Origin: Pseudomonadota bacterium
GTDB taxonomy: Bacteria; Pseudomonadota; Gammaproteobacteria; Burkholderiales; Rhodocyclaceae
Direction of reading: 5' to 3'
Assembly: GCA_018262095.1 (NCBI GenBank)
Contig: JAGTRW010000002.1
Span: 124,001-188,000, forward strand
DNA length: 64,000 nt
Part shown: positions 45,991 through 55,201 of the stretch, one piece after another
How the letters are laid out: every line of letters starts with the position of its first letter
How positions within the stretch are numbered: position 1 is the stretch's first letter
Made by a program: the position numbers and the translations under genes
Notes under the pieces: generated by a model
The model's input: the letters and a program-made list of their open reading frames with translations, nothing else
Databases searched by the model: none
What the model was told of the DNA's origin: nothing

Positions 45991-47048
45991 TTGGCCGCCA
46001 CCGCGGCAGCAGGCTGCTGGTCGACGGCCTTGATTTTTTCGCCGGCCGCGAGCTTGTGCACGCCGGCGACGACGATTCGCTCGCCGGCCTTGACCCCGCT
46101 GGCCAGCGTCGCGCGGGTCTCGCCGTAAGCGGCGACGGCGACCGGGCGCAGACTCACGGTCTGATCTGCGCCGACGACCCACAGCGCCGGCTGACCGTCC
46201 TGCTGGAAGATCGCGGCGAGCGGAACGGTCAGGCGCACCGGCTCGGCGCTCGCTTTGTCGGCGAGAAACCTGACCTTGGCGGTCATGCCGAGTTGCACGC
46301 GCGAATCGGGCTTGATGATCGAAATCCGCGCCGCGTAGGTTCGCGTTAGCGCGTCGGCGGCCGGCGACAGCTCGCGCAAGACGCCCTGATAGCTCGCCTG
46401 CTCGTCGGCCCACAGCGTGATCTGTGCATCCTTGAACCGTTCGGGGAGACGCACTTCGGGAATCACCACCGCCACTTCGAGCGTATCGGTACGCGCGACG
46501 CGAAAGACGGTCTGGCCAGCGGCGACCACCTGCCCGACTTCGGCGGCGACCGCCTCGACGACGCCAGCGTGATCGGCGCGCAGCGCCGTGTAGTCGCTCT
46601 GGTTGCGCGCCAGCTCGGCCTGCGACTTGGCCGACTTGAATGTCGTTTCCTTGGCGTCGAGCGCCGCCTGGCTCACGAAGTTCTTGGCACGCAGCTCGCG
46701 GTAACGCGCGAGATCAGCGCTCGCCAGGTCAAGCTGGGCGTTGGCCGCGTTCGCCGACAGCGCGCTGTCGGCCGGATCGAGCCTGGCCAGCACGTCGCCG
46801 GCCTTGACGCGGGCACCGACATCGACCAATCGGGCGACGATCTTGCCGCCGATGCGAAAGCCGAGCGGCGTCTCGTAGCGCGAGCGCACCTCACCCGAGT
46901 AGGTCGGCGCGCTTTCGTCGGCGCCTTCGCCGACCACGGCGGTGAGCACCGGACGCAGCGGTTCGGCAGGCAACGGTGCCTTGCTGCATGCGCAGACCAG
47001 CGTTAGCACGGAAAACGCGGCGACGGCGTAGGCTGTGGGTCGTTTCAT
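45987..47048 (-). CDS. RND efflux periplasmic adaptor (membrane fusion protein), lipoprotein
   Basis: The start at 47048 follows AAGGA and overlaps the tetR stop (ATGA). The 353-residue product has a lipoprotein-type signal (AFSVLTLVCACSKAP, lipid Cys likely in LVCAC), then RYETPLGFRIGGKIVARLVD and VGARVKAGDVLARLDPAD (first biotinyl-lipoyl half). A helical hairpin with ASADLARYRELRAKNFVSQA follows, then the second lipoyl half and GMTAKVRFLADK. This is the domain order of HlyD/AcrA-type adaptors. It links the RND permease to TolC. Confidence 0.93.
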   Translation of the reverse strand: MKRPTAYAVAAFSVLTLVCACSKAPLPAEPLRPVLTAVVGEGADESAPTYSGEVRSRYETPLGFRIGGKIVARLVDVGARVKAGDVLARLDPADSALSANAANAQLDLASADLARYRELRAKNFVSQAALDAKETTFKSAKSQAELARNQSDYTALRADHAGVVEAVAAEVGQVVAAGQTVFRVARTDTLEVAVVIPEVRLPERFKDAQITLWADEQASYQGVLRELSPAADALTRTYAARISIIKPDSRVQLGMTAKVRFLADKASAEPVRLTVPLAAIFQQDGQPALWVVGADQTVSLRPVAVAAYGETRATLASGVKAGERIVVAGVHKLAAGEKIKAVDQQPAAAVAAK

Positions 47049-47716
47049 GGTGTCCTTCTCTGCACGCACAGGCCGTGCAGCAGCAGATCAAAGTGGGTTT
47101 GCAAAAGAAGCCCGGGATCGACGCCGGCGCCGCAGCGATGCAGCGAGAATCGCCAGACGATCAGCGACAGCAGCGGCGCGATGACGACGTCGATCGTCGC
47201 GTCGACGTCGATTTCGCGGAACTCGCCGCTGGCCATCCCGCGCCGCAGCACGTCGGCGAGCATCGCCCGGCCGCGAACGATCACCTCGTCGTGGTAATAC
47301 TGGACGAGTTCGGGAAAGTTGTTCGCCTCGGCGATGATCAGCTTGTAGAGCCCGGCCAGCGGCGTCGCGCCGACCTCTCGTTGCCAGCGCGTGAGCAGCT
47401 CGACGAGCAGGTCGCTGGCACTGCCGCTATAGTCGCCGAGTTCGCTCTGCGCTGCGGCAAAGAGCGGAACGATTCCCTGCGCGACGACGGCACGAAACAG
47501 CGCCTCCTTGCTGTCGAAGTAGAGGTAGAGGGTCGCCTTGGCGACGCCGGCGTGCGCCGCGACGTCGGTCAGACGCGTCGCAGCGAAGCCTTTTTCGACG
47601 AAGAGTTCGAGCGCCGCCGCGAGCAATTCGGAAGGACGCGCGTCCTTGCGCCGACGGCGCGGCGCGGCGCTAGCGCAGCTGACAGCCGGTGTCACGGGAA
47701 GACTCAGAGAACTCAT
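47045..47716 (-). CDS. TetR/AcrR family repressor of the efflux operon
   Basis: The 223-residue protein has a TetR N-terminal DNA-binding domain: LLAAALELFVEKGFAATRLT, then DVAAHAGVAKATLYLYFDSK (helix-turn-helix and the YYYF-type end) and EALFRAVVAQ. A C-terminal ligand-binding/dimer region follows. It is the first gene of an ATGA-coupled tetR - adaptor - RND unit and a near-perfect palindrome lies just upstream at 47725-47748. Autorepression relieved by a pump substrate is the likely regulation. Confidence 0.92.
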   Translation of the reverse strand: MSSLSLPVTPAVSCASAAPRRRRKDARPSELLAAALELFVEKGFAATRLTDVAAHAGVAKATLYLYFDSKEALFRAVVAQGIVPLFAAAQSELGDYSGSASDLLVELLTRWQREVGATPLAGLYKLIIAEANNFPELVQYYHDEVIVRGRAMLADVLRRGMASGEFREIDVDATIDVVIAPLLSLIVWRFSLHRCGAGVDPGLLLQTHFDLLLHGLCVQRRTP

Positions 47717-47724
47717 CGAGGAAT

Positions 47725-47748
47725 ATTAATGACCGAAAGGTCAGTAAT
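47725..47748 (-). promoter_or_regulatory. TetR-type operator upstream of tetR-RND operon
   Basis: ATTAATGACC (47725-47734), four bases GAAA, and GGTCAGTAAT (47739-47748) form an inverted repeat with 9 of 10 arm positions matching; the inner TGACC/GGTCA is perfect. It ends nine bases before the tetR start codon. The TGACC-N4-GGTCA form is like operators of other AcrR-type repressors. Confidence 0.7.
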
Positions 47749-47796
47749 GTATCGACTAAGCCACGTCGAGTCAAACGGACGCCGGACGCGACGCGA

Positions 47797-48525
47797 TCAG
47801 TGTTGCAGGATCTTCGCCAGGAACTGCTGCGCACGATCGGAACGCGGGTTGGCGAAGAACGCATCCTTGGAGTCGTCCTCGACGATGCGCCCCTGGTCCA
47901 TGAAGATCACCCGGCTGGCGACGCGCTTGGCGAAGCCCATCTCGTGCGTGACGCACATCATGGTCATTCCCTCCTGCGCCAGTTCGCTCATCACGTCGAG
48001 CACTTCGTTGATCATTTCGGGATCGAGCGCCGAGGTCGGTTCGTCAAACAACATGCAGATCGGATCCATCGCCAGCGCGCGCGCGATCGCCACGCGCTGT
48101 TGCTGTCCGCCGGAGAGCTGGCCTGGATATTTGAGCGCCTGAACCTTGAGCCCGACGCGGTCGAGCAACGCCATTCCCTTGTCCTGCGCTTCGGCCGGGT
48201 CGCGCCCCAGCACTTTGACCTGCGCGACGGTCAGATTGTCGACGATAGTCATGTGCGGAAAGAGCTCGAAGTTCTGGAAAACCATGCCGACGTGCGCGCG
48301 CAGCTTCGGCAAGTCGGTCCGCGGGTCGCCGACCGAAATGCCGTTGACCGTCACTTCACCCGACTGGAAAGGCTCGAGCCCGTTGACGCATTTGATCAGC
48401 GTCGATTTTCCCGACCCCGACGGGCCGCAGACGACGACCACTTCGCCTTTGGCAACGTGGGTCGTACAGTCGGTCAGCACTTGAAATGCGCCATAGTGCT
48501 TGCTGACCTTGTTCATCGTAATCAT
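47797..48525 (-). CDS. gltL: glutamate/aspartate ABC transporter ATP-binding protein
   Basis: A 242-residue ATPase with Walker [21 protein letters not shown], the signature [17 protein letters not shown], Walker [16 protein letters not shown] and the switch [12 protein letters not shown]. These are hallmarks of polar amino-acid importers (GlnQ/GltL type). AGGAGA precedes the ATG. It is the last gene of gltI-J-K-L on the minus strand, the standard gene order for this transporter. It powers uptake through the GltJ/GltK pair. Confidence 0.94.
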   Translation of the reverse strand: MITMNKVSKHYGAFQVLTDCTTHVAKGEVVVVCGPSGSGKSTLIKCVNGLEPFQSGEVTVNGISVGDPRTDLPKLRAHVGMVFQNFELFPHMTIVDNLTVAQVKVLGRDPAEAQDKGMALLDRVGLKVQALKYPGQLSGGQQQRVAIARALAMDPICMLFDEPTSALDPEMINEVLDVMSELAQEGMTMMCVTHEMGFAKRVASRVIFMDQGRIVEDDSKDAFFANPRSDRAQQFLAKILQH

Positions 48526-48550
48526 CGATTTCTCCTGGCAACGACCGGCC

Positions 48551-49231
48551 TTACGCCGTCTTGAGTTTTGTCTGGTAGTAGCGCACCAGTTGTGAAATGG
48601 TGAAACAGATCACGAAATAGACCGCACCGGCGAACAGCAGCATCTCGACCAGGCGCCCGTCGCGGTCGCCGACCTTGGACGCCGCGCCGAAAAAGTCGGC
48701 GAGCGCCGAGACATAGACCAGCGACGTATCCTGGAACAGGATGATTCCCTGCGTCAGCAGCAGCGGCACCATGTTGCGGAAGGCCTGCGGCAGCACAACC
48801 AGCCGCATCGACTGCGCGTAACCCATGCCGAGCGCGCTGGCAGCCGCCATCTGGCCCTTGGGAACCGACTGGATTCCGGCGCGGATGATCTCCGAGTAAT
48901 AGGCGGCTTCGAACAGCGCGAAGCCGGCGATCGCCGACCCCATGCGCATGTCGCTGCCGCGCGGGAAGCCGAAAAGAGTTTCAAGCAAGTGAGGAACGAT
49001 CAGGAAGAACCACAGCAGCACCATGACCAGCGGCACGGCGCGAAAGAGATTGACGTAGCCGGCGGCGAACCACGACAGCGCGTTCACCGACGACAGGCGC
49101 ATCATCGCCAGCAAGGTTCCCCAGACGATGCCGACGAGGATCGCGACAGCGGTGATCTGCAAGGAGACGACCATCCCGTGCGCCAGGAAAGGCAGAGCGC
49201 CGGGGATCGATGACCAGTCGAATTCGTACAT
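48551..49231 (-). CDS. gltK: glutamate/aspartate ABC transporter permease
   Basis: A 226-residue membrane protein starting one base after the gltJ stop, with a GGGAGG ribosome-binding site within the end of gltJ. It has five hydrophobic segments and the binding-protein-dependent permease loop ([40 protein letters not shown]), where the EAA...G motif contacts the ATPase. It matches the His/Glu/Gln family of permeases. It pairs with GltJ. Confidence 0.93.
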   Translation of the reverse strand: MYEFDWSSIPGALPFLAHGMVVSLQITAVAILVGIVWGTLLAMMRLSSVNALSWFAAGYVNLFRAVPLVMVLLWFFLIVPHLLETLFGFPRGSDMRMGSAIAGFALFEAAYYSEIIRAGIQSVPKGQMAAASALGMGYAQSMRLVVLPQAFRNMVPLLLTQGIILFQDTSLVYVSALADFFGAASKVGDRDGRLVEMLLFAGAVYFVICFTISQLVRYYQTKLKTA

Positions 49232-49232
49232 T

Positions 49233-49970
49233 TCAGTGTCCTCCCATATAGCCGGGAACGCGTACCTGGGCCTCGACCCGGCGCATGGCGAACATCACCA
49301 CGACGTTGATCAGCACATAGGCCAGCGTCACCGCAATGAACGATTCGTAGGGCTGCGCCGTGTAGTCGACGAGCTGCCGCCCTTCGGCCGCGAGTTCGAG
49401 CAGGCCGATCGTCGAACACACCGCCGAGTTCTTGAAGATGTTGAGGAACTCGGAAGTCAGCGGCGGCACCACCAGCCGGAAAGCCATCGGCAACATCACG
49501 TAGCGGTAGGCCTGCGCCAGCGTGAAGCCGATCGCCAGCGCCGCGTTCTTCTGGCCGCGCGGCAGCGAATTGATCCCCGAACGCACCTGCTCGGCGACCC
49601 GCGCGCTGGTAAAAAATCCTAGGCAGAGCAGCGCCGAGACGAACTGCTGGACGATCGGATTGCTTTGCTTGAAGGCGTCGCCGAGCGCGGCGGGGGCGAG
49701 TTCGGGCAAGACGAAATACCAGATGAAGAGCTGGACCAGCAACGGGATGTTGCGGAACAGTTCGACGTAGGCCGCCGCCAGACCTGACAGCGCCTTGTTG
49801 GGAACGGTGCGCAGCACGCCGACCAGCGCGCCGAGGATCAGCGCCATCAGCCACGCCGACAGCGACAGACCGATGGTCATCTTGAAGCCATAGAACATCC
49901 AGCCCAGATAAGTGCCGTCGCCCGTCGCCGACGGCTGCAGCAACACGTCCCAATTCCAGCTATATCCCAT
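49233..49970 (-). CDS. gltJ: glutamate/aspartate ABC transporter permease
   Basis: The start at 49970 ([20 protein letters not shown]) follows GGAGA; the longer frame to 50057 has no support. The 245-residue protein has a long first periplasmic segment typical of GltJ, then five membrane helices and the permease loop [20 protein letters not shown] / [18 protein letters not shown]. It is separated from gltI by about 138 bases that hold no gene; differential expression of the binding protein from a shared message is common here. Confidence 0.93.
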   Translation of the reverse strand: MGYSWNWDVLLQPSATGDGTYLGWMFYGFKMTIGLSLSAWLMALILGALVGVLRTVPNKALSGLAAAYVELFRNIPLLVQLFIWYFVLPELAPAALGDAFKQSNPIVQQFVSALLCLGFFTSARVAEQVRSGINSLPRGQKNAALAIGFTLAQAYRYVMLPMAFRLVVPPLTSEFLNIFKNSAVCSTIGLLELAAEGRQLVDYTAQPYESFIAVTLAYVLINVVVMFAMRRVEAQVRVPGYMGGH

Positions 49971-50108
49971 TGCGCTCTCCACCAATTCAGAAACTCCGCC
50001 GCGCCGGAAGGCGATCGACAGCGGACTGCAAGACCAGGGAAGACACGCGCCGATCATCGCGGCAGCAGCCCGACGATCGTTGCAAGACGCCTCTTCCCCG
50101 TGTCCATG

Positions 50109-51017
50109 TCACTCGAAGGCCTTGTCGTTGGGCGCCTTGTACAGCGCCTTCATTTCATCCGACAGCGGCATGTCGAGGTTGAGCCCCTTGGGCGGAATCG
50201 GGTTCATGAACCACTTGTTGTAGATCTTGACCGCCTCGCCCGAAGCCATGACCTGGGCAATCGCGCCGTCGACGACCTTCTTGAACGATGCGTCGTCCTT
50301 GCGCAGCATGCAGCCGTAGGCTTCCTTCGACTGCGCGGTGCCGACCACGACCCAGTCGGAGGCGCGCTTGGCCTTGGCCATCTCGCCGTAGAGCAGCGCA
50401 TCGTCCATCATGAAAGCGACGGCGCGGCCGGTTTCGAGCGTCAGGAAAGATTCGCCGTGGTCCTTGGCCGAAATCACGTTCATCCCCATCTTCTTGTCTT
50501 CGTTCATCTTGCGCAGCAGGCGCTCGGACGTCGTACCCGCGGTGGTCACGACGTTCTTGCCGGCGAGGTCGGCAAAGTCCTTGATCCCCGAGTCCTTCTT
50601 GGCCATCAGCTTGGTGCCGATGACGAAAATCGTATTCGAGAAGCCGACCTGCTTCTGGCGCTCGCTGTTGTTGGTCGTCGACCCGCACTCGATATCGATG
50701 GTGCCGTTCTGGATCAGCGTGATGCGGTTGGCCGAAGTGACCGGCATCAGCTTGACGTCGAGCTTGGCGAGCTTCTGGTCGGCCTTGATGGCGTCGACCG
50801 CCTTGAGCATGAACTCCTGCGAATAGCCGATGACCTGCTGCTTGTCGTCGTAGAAGGAGAAGGGAATCGACGACTCGCGATGCCCCAGGGTGATCACCCC
50901 TGTCTCCTTGACCTTCTTGAGCGTGCCGGCGTCCTGGGCGAAAGCCGGCAGCGAGACGAGAGTTGTCGCGAAGGTCGCGGCGAGCACTGCCGCGATGGTC
51001 GTTTTGATCGAATGCAT
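50109..51017 (-). CDS. gltI: glutamate/aspartate-binding periplasmic protein
   Basis: The start at 51017 (MHSIKTTIAAVLAATFATTL) has GGAG upstream and opens a signal peptide cleaved near SLPAFA-QD. The 302-residue protein matches family 3 solute-binding proteins: TLKKVKETGVITLGHRESSI, PFSFYDDKQQVIGYSQEF, IQNGTIDIECGSTTNNSERQ and NPIPPKGLNLDMPLSDEMK are GltI-specific blocks. It captures glutamate/aspartate in the periplasm for GltJKL. A sigma-54-type promoter is present at 51086-51100. Confidence 0.95.
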   Translation of the reverse strand: MHSIKTTIAAVLAATFATTLVSLPAFAQDAGTLKKVKETGVITLGHRESSIPFSFYDDKQQVIGYSQEFMLKAVDAIKADQKLAKLDVKLMPVTSANRITLIQNGTIDIECGSTTNNSERQKQVGFSNTIFVIGTKLMAKKDSGIKDFADLAGKNVVTTAGTTSERLLRKMNEDKKMGMNVISAKDHGESFLTLETGRAVAFMMDDALLYGEMAKAKRASDWVVVGTAQSKEAYGCMLRKDDASFKKVVDGAIAQVMASGEAVKIYNKWFMNPIPPKGLNLDMPLSDEMKALYKAPNDKAFE

Positions 51018-51085
51018 AATGTATAAGCTCCTGGGTGGCTGTCGAACTATCAAGGGAAGCGCTGCTTTTGCCTACATACCCCTGA

Positions 51086-51100
51086 GCAGGACCCGTGCCA
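51086..51100 (-). promoter_or_regulatory. sigma-54 (RpoN) type -24/-12 promoter of gltI
   Basis: The minus strand reads TGGCACGGGTCCTGC: the -24 TGGCACG and the -12 CTGC with exactly ten bases between GG and GC, matching the RpoN consensus except C for T at one position. The start of transcription would be near 51075, about 58 bases before the gltI ATG. Nitrogen- or glutamate-responsive control by an NtrC-family activator would fit. Confidence 0.6.
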
Positions 51101-51268
51101 GCCTCAAAATCAGGCCATAAGCATCTGTTTATTCGTAGCAATCCAATCTCCGAGAAGCAGCGGCCGCTCGGTCACGGCAACGATCCTGCACTCTCGCAGT
51201 GCGCCTGCACCATGCTGACACCCCGCTTTGACGCCGCCTTTGCGGACGCCTTGATGGTTCGCCAGCCC

Positions 51269-51296
51269 AAAAAAAACGCTGCCCGCAGGCAGCGTT
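51269..51296 (-). terminator. Rho-independent terminator of the TRAP transporter genes
   Basis: On the minus strand AACGCTGCC, loop TGC, GGCAGCGTT is followed by a run of eight T. It starts about ten bases after the stop of the TRAP permease gene, so it ends the TAXI-TRAP message. It also insulates the gltI promoter region. Confidence 0.9.
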
Positions 51297-51304
51297 CTGG
51301 ACTA

Positions 51305-53656
51305 TCAGGCCGCCGTTCCGGCGTCGCCGAGCGGCAGCAGCATGCCCTTGTTGACCAGCTTGCCGTTGAGGTCCTCGCCCTCGATCCAGATGCGCATGTC
51401 CTCACCCACCGGCGCCTGCTCGACCATCTGCATCAGCTGCGTCGGCGCGATCTTGTCGTACGGTGGCATGATCATGTCCATCCAGAAGTTGGGACGGAAC
51501 AGGCTAAACGCGACGAGCAGCAGAATCGCGCTTTCGTACCATTTGCTGCGCGTCAGGAACCAGTTCTGCGTCGCGGCGACGAAAATCAGGCTGGCGCCGA
51601 TCGCAGTGACGACGACCATAATGAACTGCGCCACGCTGTCGATGCCGATCAGCAGCAGCTGCGTGTTGTAGATGAACATGAACGGCAGCACGCTGGTGCG
51701 GATGCTGTACCAGAACGCGGTGAAACCGGTCAGCATCGGATCGCACTTGGCGATCCCCGCCGCGGCGTAGGCCGCGAGACCCACCGGCGGCGTCACGTCG
51801 GCCATGATGCCGAAATAGAAGACGAACATGTGGATGGCGATCAGCGGGACGATCAGTCCGCTCTGCGCGCCGAGTTCGACGACCACCGGCGCCATCAGCG
51901 TCGACACGATGATGTAGTTGGCCGTCGTCGGAACGCCCATGCCGAGAATCAGCGAGGCGACGGCGACCATACCCAGCATCAGCAGCAGGTTGCCGGCCGA
52001 GATCAGCTCGACGACTTCGGCGAGCACCAGACCGATTCCGGTCAGCGTCACGGTGCCGACGATGATGCCGGCGGTCGAGGTCGCGATGCCGACGCCGATC
52101 ATGTTGCGCGCGCCGGCGATCAGGCCAGTCTTGAGGTCGGCAAAGCCCTGAGCCCACTCGGACTTGAGCTCTCGCTCACCGCGAAACCAGGCGCCGAGCG
52201 GGCGCTGAGTGGCCAAGATGAAGATCAGGAACATCGTCGCCCAGAATGCCGACAGCGCGGGAGAAAGCTCCTCGATCATCAGGTTCCAGATCAGCGCCGC
52301 GACCGGTAGCAGGAAGTGCAGTCCGCTCTTGATCGTCGGCCCGGGATCGGGCAGCTTGAGGATCGGCTTGTTCGGGTCCTCCATGTGCAGCACGGGGTAT
52401 TTCGACTCGTATTTGAGCAGGCCGAGGTAGGCGGCGAGCATCAACACGGCGATGACGACGATCGACGCATCGCCGGCGACGCCCTTGATCCAGCCGAGGC
52501 CGAAATAGACGACGTTGGCGAGCAGGATGACGCCGCAGGCCGACATCACGAAGCCGATCAGACGGCTCAAGAGCGGCGGCATGTGGTCGCGCGCGATGCC
52601 GCGGATGTCGGCCTTGCAGGCTTCGAGGTGCACGATGTAGAAGAGCGCGATGTACGACATCAGCGCCGGCAGGGCCGCGTGCTTGATGATCTGGGTGTAC
52701 GGAATGCCGACGTACTCGACCATCAGGAAGGCCGCGGCACCCATCACCGGCGGCATGATCTGGCCATCGACCGAGGCCGCGGTTTCGACCGCTGCAGCGA
52801 TATGCGGCTTGTAGCCGACACGCTTCATGAGCGGGATGGTGAAGGTGCCGACGGTCACCACGTTGGCGATCGAACTGCCCGAAATGAGACCGGTCAAGCC
52901 CGACGAGACGACGGCGGCCTTGGCCGGACCGCCGCGCATATGGCCGAGCAAAGACAGCGCCGACATGATGAAGTAGTTGCCTGCACCACCGGTATCGAGC
53001 AATGCGCCGAACAGCACGAAGAGGAAGACGAAGCCCGACGAGACGCCCAGCGCGACGCCGAAGACGCCTTCGGTCGACAGCCACAGGTGGGTCATCCCCT
53101 TGCCGAACGACGCGCCCTTGTGCGCGATCATGTCAGGCATGTAGGGGCCGAGGAAGATGTAACCGATGAAGATCGCGGCCATGATCGTCATCGGCAGACC
53201 GACGACGCGGCGCGTCACTTCGAGCAACAGCACGACACCGGTGAGCGCCACCGCCAGATCGAAGGCAGTCGGCTGGCCCGGGCGCGCGGCGAGTTCGGCG
53301 TAGAAAAGATAAAGGTAAGCGCCGCAAAATGCAGCGACCAGCGCCAAAATCCAATCCTGGATCGGGATTCGCGTGCGCGGCGAACTCTTGAGCGGCGGGA
53401 ACAGCATGTAGCCCAGAAACATCGCGAAGGCCAGGTGGATCGATCGCGACTGCGTGTCGTTGAGAACGAAAATACCAAAAGCAAAAGGTAACGGCGAGGC
53501 GATCCACATCTGGAACAGCGACCACGCCATCGCCGTGTACATCACGATCTTGGCCGCCAGACCACTCGGCCGGCGCCCTCCGGTATCCGACTCGGCGACC
53601 ATCTGCCGGATTTCCTCGTCGGACAATTCCGACTTTTTGACTTCTTCTTGGCCCAC
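51305..53656 (-). CDS. TRAP transporter fused small/large permease (TAXI type)
   Basis: GTG start at 53656 with GGGAG seven bases upstream. The 783-residue protein has an N-terminal DctQ-like portion (about residues 35-160, including SIHLAFAMFLGYMLFPPLKS) joined to a DctM-like portion. Signature segments include SSGFVFLFVLFGALLDTGGA, GPAKAAVVSSGLTGLISGSS and VETAASVDGQIMPPVMGAAA, characteristic of fused TAXI-type permeases. It uses a sodium gradient to import an organic anion delivered by the TAXI receptor encoded just upstream. Its message ends at the terminator at 51269-51296. Confidence 0.94.
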   Translation of the reverse strand: MGQEEVKKSELSDEEIRQMVAESDTGGRRPSGLAAKIVMYTAMAWSLFQMWIASPLPFAFGIFVLNDTQSRSIHLAFAMFLGYMLFPPLKSSPRTRIPIQDWILALVAAFCGAYLYLFYAELAARPGQPTAFDLAVALTGVVLLLEVTRRVVGLPMTIMAAIFIGYIFLGPYMPDMIAHKGASFGKGMTHLWLSTEGVFGVALGVSSGFVFLFVLFGALLDTGGAGNYFIMSALSLLGHMRGGPAKAAVVSSGLTGLISGSSIANVVTVGTFTIPLMKRVGYKPHIAAAVETAASVDGQIMPPVMGAAAFLMVEYVGIPYTQIIKHAALPALMSYIALFYIVHLEACKADIRGIARDHMPPLLSRLIGFVMSACGVILLANVVYFGLGWIKGVAGDASIVVIAVLMLAAYLGLLKYESKYPVLHMEDPNKPILKLPDPGPTIKSGLHFLLPVAALIWNLMIEELSPALSAFWATMFLIFILATQRPLGAWFRGERELKSEWAQGFADLKTGLIAGARNMIGVGIATSTAGIIVGTVTLTGIGLVLAEVVELISAGNLLLMLGMVAVASLILGMGVPTTANYIIVSTLMAPVVVELGAQSGLIVPLIAIHMFVFYFGIMADVTPPVGLAAYAAAGIAKCDPMLTGFTAFWYSIRTSVLPFMFIYNTQLLLIGIDSVAQFIMVVVTAIGASLIFVAATQNWFLTRSKWYESAILLLVAFSLFRPNFWMDMIMPPYDKIAPTQLMQMVEQAPVGEDMRIWIEGEDLNGKLVNKGMLLPLGDAGTAA

Positions 53657-53689
53657 TGGCTGCTCCCTGTCCTGAATAACATAAAACGC

Positions 53690-53716
53690 GGGACGGCTCC
53701 GCGAGGGAGCCGTCCC
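53690..53716 (-). promoter_or_regulatory. strong intercistronic hairpin between receptor and permease genes
   Basis: GGGACGGCTCC (53690-53700) and GGAGCCGTCCC (53706-53716) are exact reverse complements around a five-base loop. On the minus strand only four T residues follow, so it is a weak terminator or mRNA-stabilising hairpin. Such elements often give more receptor than permease. Confidence 0.65.
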
Positions 53717-53753
53717 GAATCAGCAGGCGCGCCTCAAGCGCGCCCAACCGCTC

Positions 53754-54722
53754 TTACATCCAGCCCTTTTCCTTGTAGTACTTGACCGCGCCCGGGTGCA
53801 GCGGCGCCGACATGCCGTTCTTGATCATGTCCTTCGGATCGAGGTTGGCGAGCGCCGGGTGCAGTTTCTTGAACTCGTCGAAGTTGTCGAAGACCGCCGA
53901 GACCATGGCATAAACGACGTTGTCAGGAACCTTGGACGAGGTCACGAAGCTGGCGACGACGCCGAAGGTCTTGATCGCGTCGGGGTTGCCCGGGTACATG
54001 CCGCCCGGGATCGTGGCGTAGGCGAAGTACGGATGATCCTTGATCAGCTTGTCGACCGCCGGACCGGTGATATTGACCAGCTTGGCGCCGCAGGTCGTCG
54101 TCGGATCCTGGATATTGGCCGCCGGGCTGGCGACGACGAAGCCGAAGCCGTCGATCTTGTTGTCGCACAGCGCAGCGCCGTGTTCGTCGGGCTTGAGTTC
54201 GGAGGTCAGCGAAAAGTCGCTGTTCTTCATTCCCAGATTGGCCATCAACATCTCGGTCGTCGAGCGCGTCCCGGAGCCGGGGTTGCCGACGTTGTAGCGC
54301 TTGCCCTTGAAGTCCTCGAACTTCTTGATGTTGGCTTCCTTGCGCGCGACCACCATCAGCGCCTCGGGGAACACCGAGAAGACGGCGCGCAGTTCGGTAT
54401 GCGGCCCGCTTTCCTTGAATTGGGCGAGGCCCTTGACGGCGTTGTACTCGACATCCGACTGCGCGACGCCGAAGTCGAGTTCGCCAGCCTTGATGGTGTT
54501 GACGTTGTAAACGGAAGCGGCAGTGCTTTCGACCGAGCAGCGGATGCCGTGCTTGGCGCGTTCCTTGTTCATCAAGCGGCAGATCGCGCCGCCGGCAGCG
54601 TAATAGACGCCGGTCACACCGCCGGTGCCGATGGTGACGAATTTCTGTTGTGCGACGGCGACCGGGCTGGCCAGCGTTACACCAAGGGCCAATGCGGCCG
54701 CAATAAGGGTAAGTCTCTTCAT
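53754..54722 (-). CDS. TAXI family TRAP transporter solute receptor
   Basis: A 322-residue periplasmic protein with signal peptide ([20 protein letters not shown]). The mature start [20 protein letters not shown] and the block [20 protein letters not shown] are signatures of the TAXI (TRAP-associated extracytoplasmic immunogenic) family. AGGAGAG precedes the ATG. The structurally known Thermus TAXI protein binds glutamate or glutamine, and some others bind 2-oxoglutarate-like acids. The neighbouring gltIJKL and D-glutamate cyclase genes make an acidic amino acid or a relative a plausible ligand. Confidence 0.93.
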   Translation of the reverse strand: MKRLTLIAAALALGVTLASPVAVAQQKFVTIGTGGVTGVYYAAGGAICRLMNKERAKHGIRCSVESTAASVYNVNTIKAGELDFGVAQSDVEYNAVKGLAQFKESGPHTELRAVFSVFPEALMVVARKEANIKKFEDFKGKRYNVGNPGSGTRSTTEMLMANLGMKNSDFSLTSELKPDEHGAALCDNKIDGFGFVVASPAANIQDPTTTCGAKLVNITGPAVDKLIKDHPYFAYATIPGGMYPGNPDAIKTFGVVASFVTSSKVPDNVVYAMVSAVFDNFDEFKKLHPALANLDPKDMIKNGMSAPLHPGAVKYYKEKGWM

Positions 54723-54752
54723 TATTAATCTCTCCTGTAATGTGCCAATGAA

Positions 54753-55073
54753 TCAGAACCGATGAGGCGAGCGCCCCGCCTTCGCTTGCTTGATGATTCG
54801 GCGACCTTTCACGTAGGTGACTGGCGTCAGGTAATGCAGCGGAAGAATAACGCCAAAGCCCGGGTTTATGACGTAGGTGCCGAAAAAATTTACCGTTCGT
54901 CGCCGAACGCCAAGGTTTTCATCGATCGACTCAAGCAGCTTCCATGCCGGACACAAGGACTCACCAAAACCCGATACCAATCCCTTGTCTATCAGCCGCT
55001 CGCACCCGAGCCATGCGGCTCGTCCGACCACCGGCTTGACGCCCAATGCACCACCATGGTGCTCGAGCACCAT
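54753..55073 (-). CDS. unassigned open reading frame (doubtful)
   Basis: A 106-codon frame on the minus strand starting inside a 28-bp palindrome. The product (MVLEHHGGALGVKPVVGRAA..., ending YVKGRRIIKQAKAGRSPHRF) has no motif I recognise and no clear ribosome-binding site. A 127-codon frame lies on the opposite strand and is equally unsupported. The stretch 54723-55195 between the divergent TAXI receptor and the D-glutamate cyclase gene may be non-coding or a remnant of a mobile or repeated element. I list it only so that the space is described. Confidence 0.2.
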   Translation of the reverse strand: MVLEHHGGALGVKPVVGRAAWLGCERLIDKGLVSGFGESLCPAWKLLESIDENLGVRRRTVNFFGTYVINPGFGVILPLHYLTPVTYVKGRRIIKQAKAGRSPHRF

Positions 55074-55078
55074 AGTGG
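55051..55078. repeat. 28-bp near-perfect palindrome
   Basis: CCACCATGGTGCTC (55051-55064) is followed without spacer by GAGCACCATAGTGG (55065-55078), reverse complementary at 13 of 14 positions; the inner 18 bp are perfect. It lies about 120 bases upstream of the D-glutamate cyclase gene. It could be an operator or part of a repeat element. Confidence 0.75.
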
Positions 55079-55201
55079 GAACAAGCGGGTCGGTCGCACG
55101 GCGGGCATATTCGGCTCGCGGCGGACACGATTCGGCGCGTCTTGAGTCGTGCTAGGATGAGCGGCTTGGCTGCGGCCATCGTCAATGGGTAGATCGTGAG
55201 C

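Noticed and set aside
43486-46128. 880-codon open frame on the plus strand across the RND gene
   Set aside because: High-GC shadow of the RND gene; composition is His/Asp/Arg-rich with no family resemblance.
45991-46413. Extended N-terminus of the RND permease
   Set aside because: It overlaps the adaptor gene; the ATG in the ATGA overlap at 45990 gives the standard RND N-terminus.
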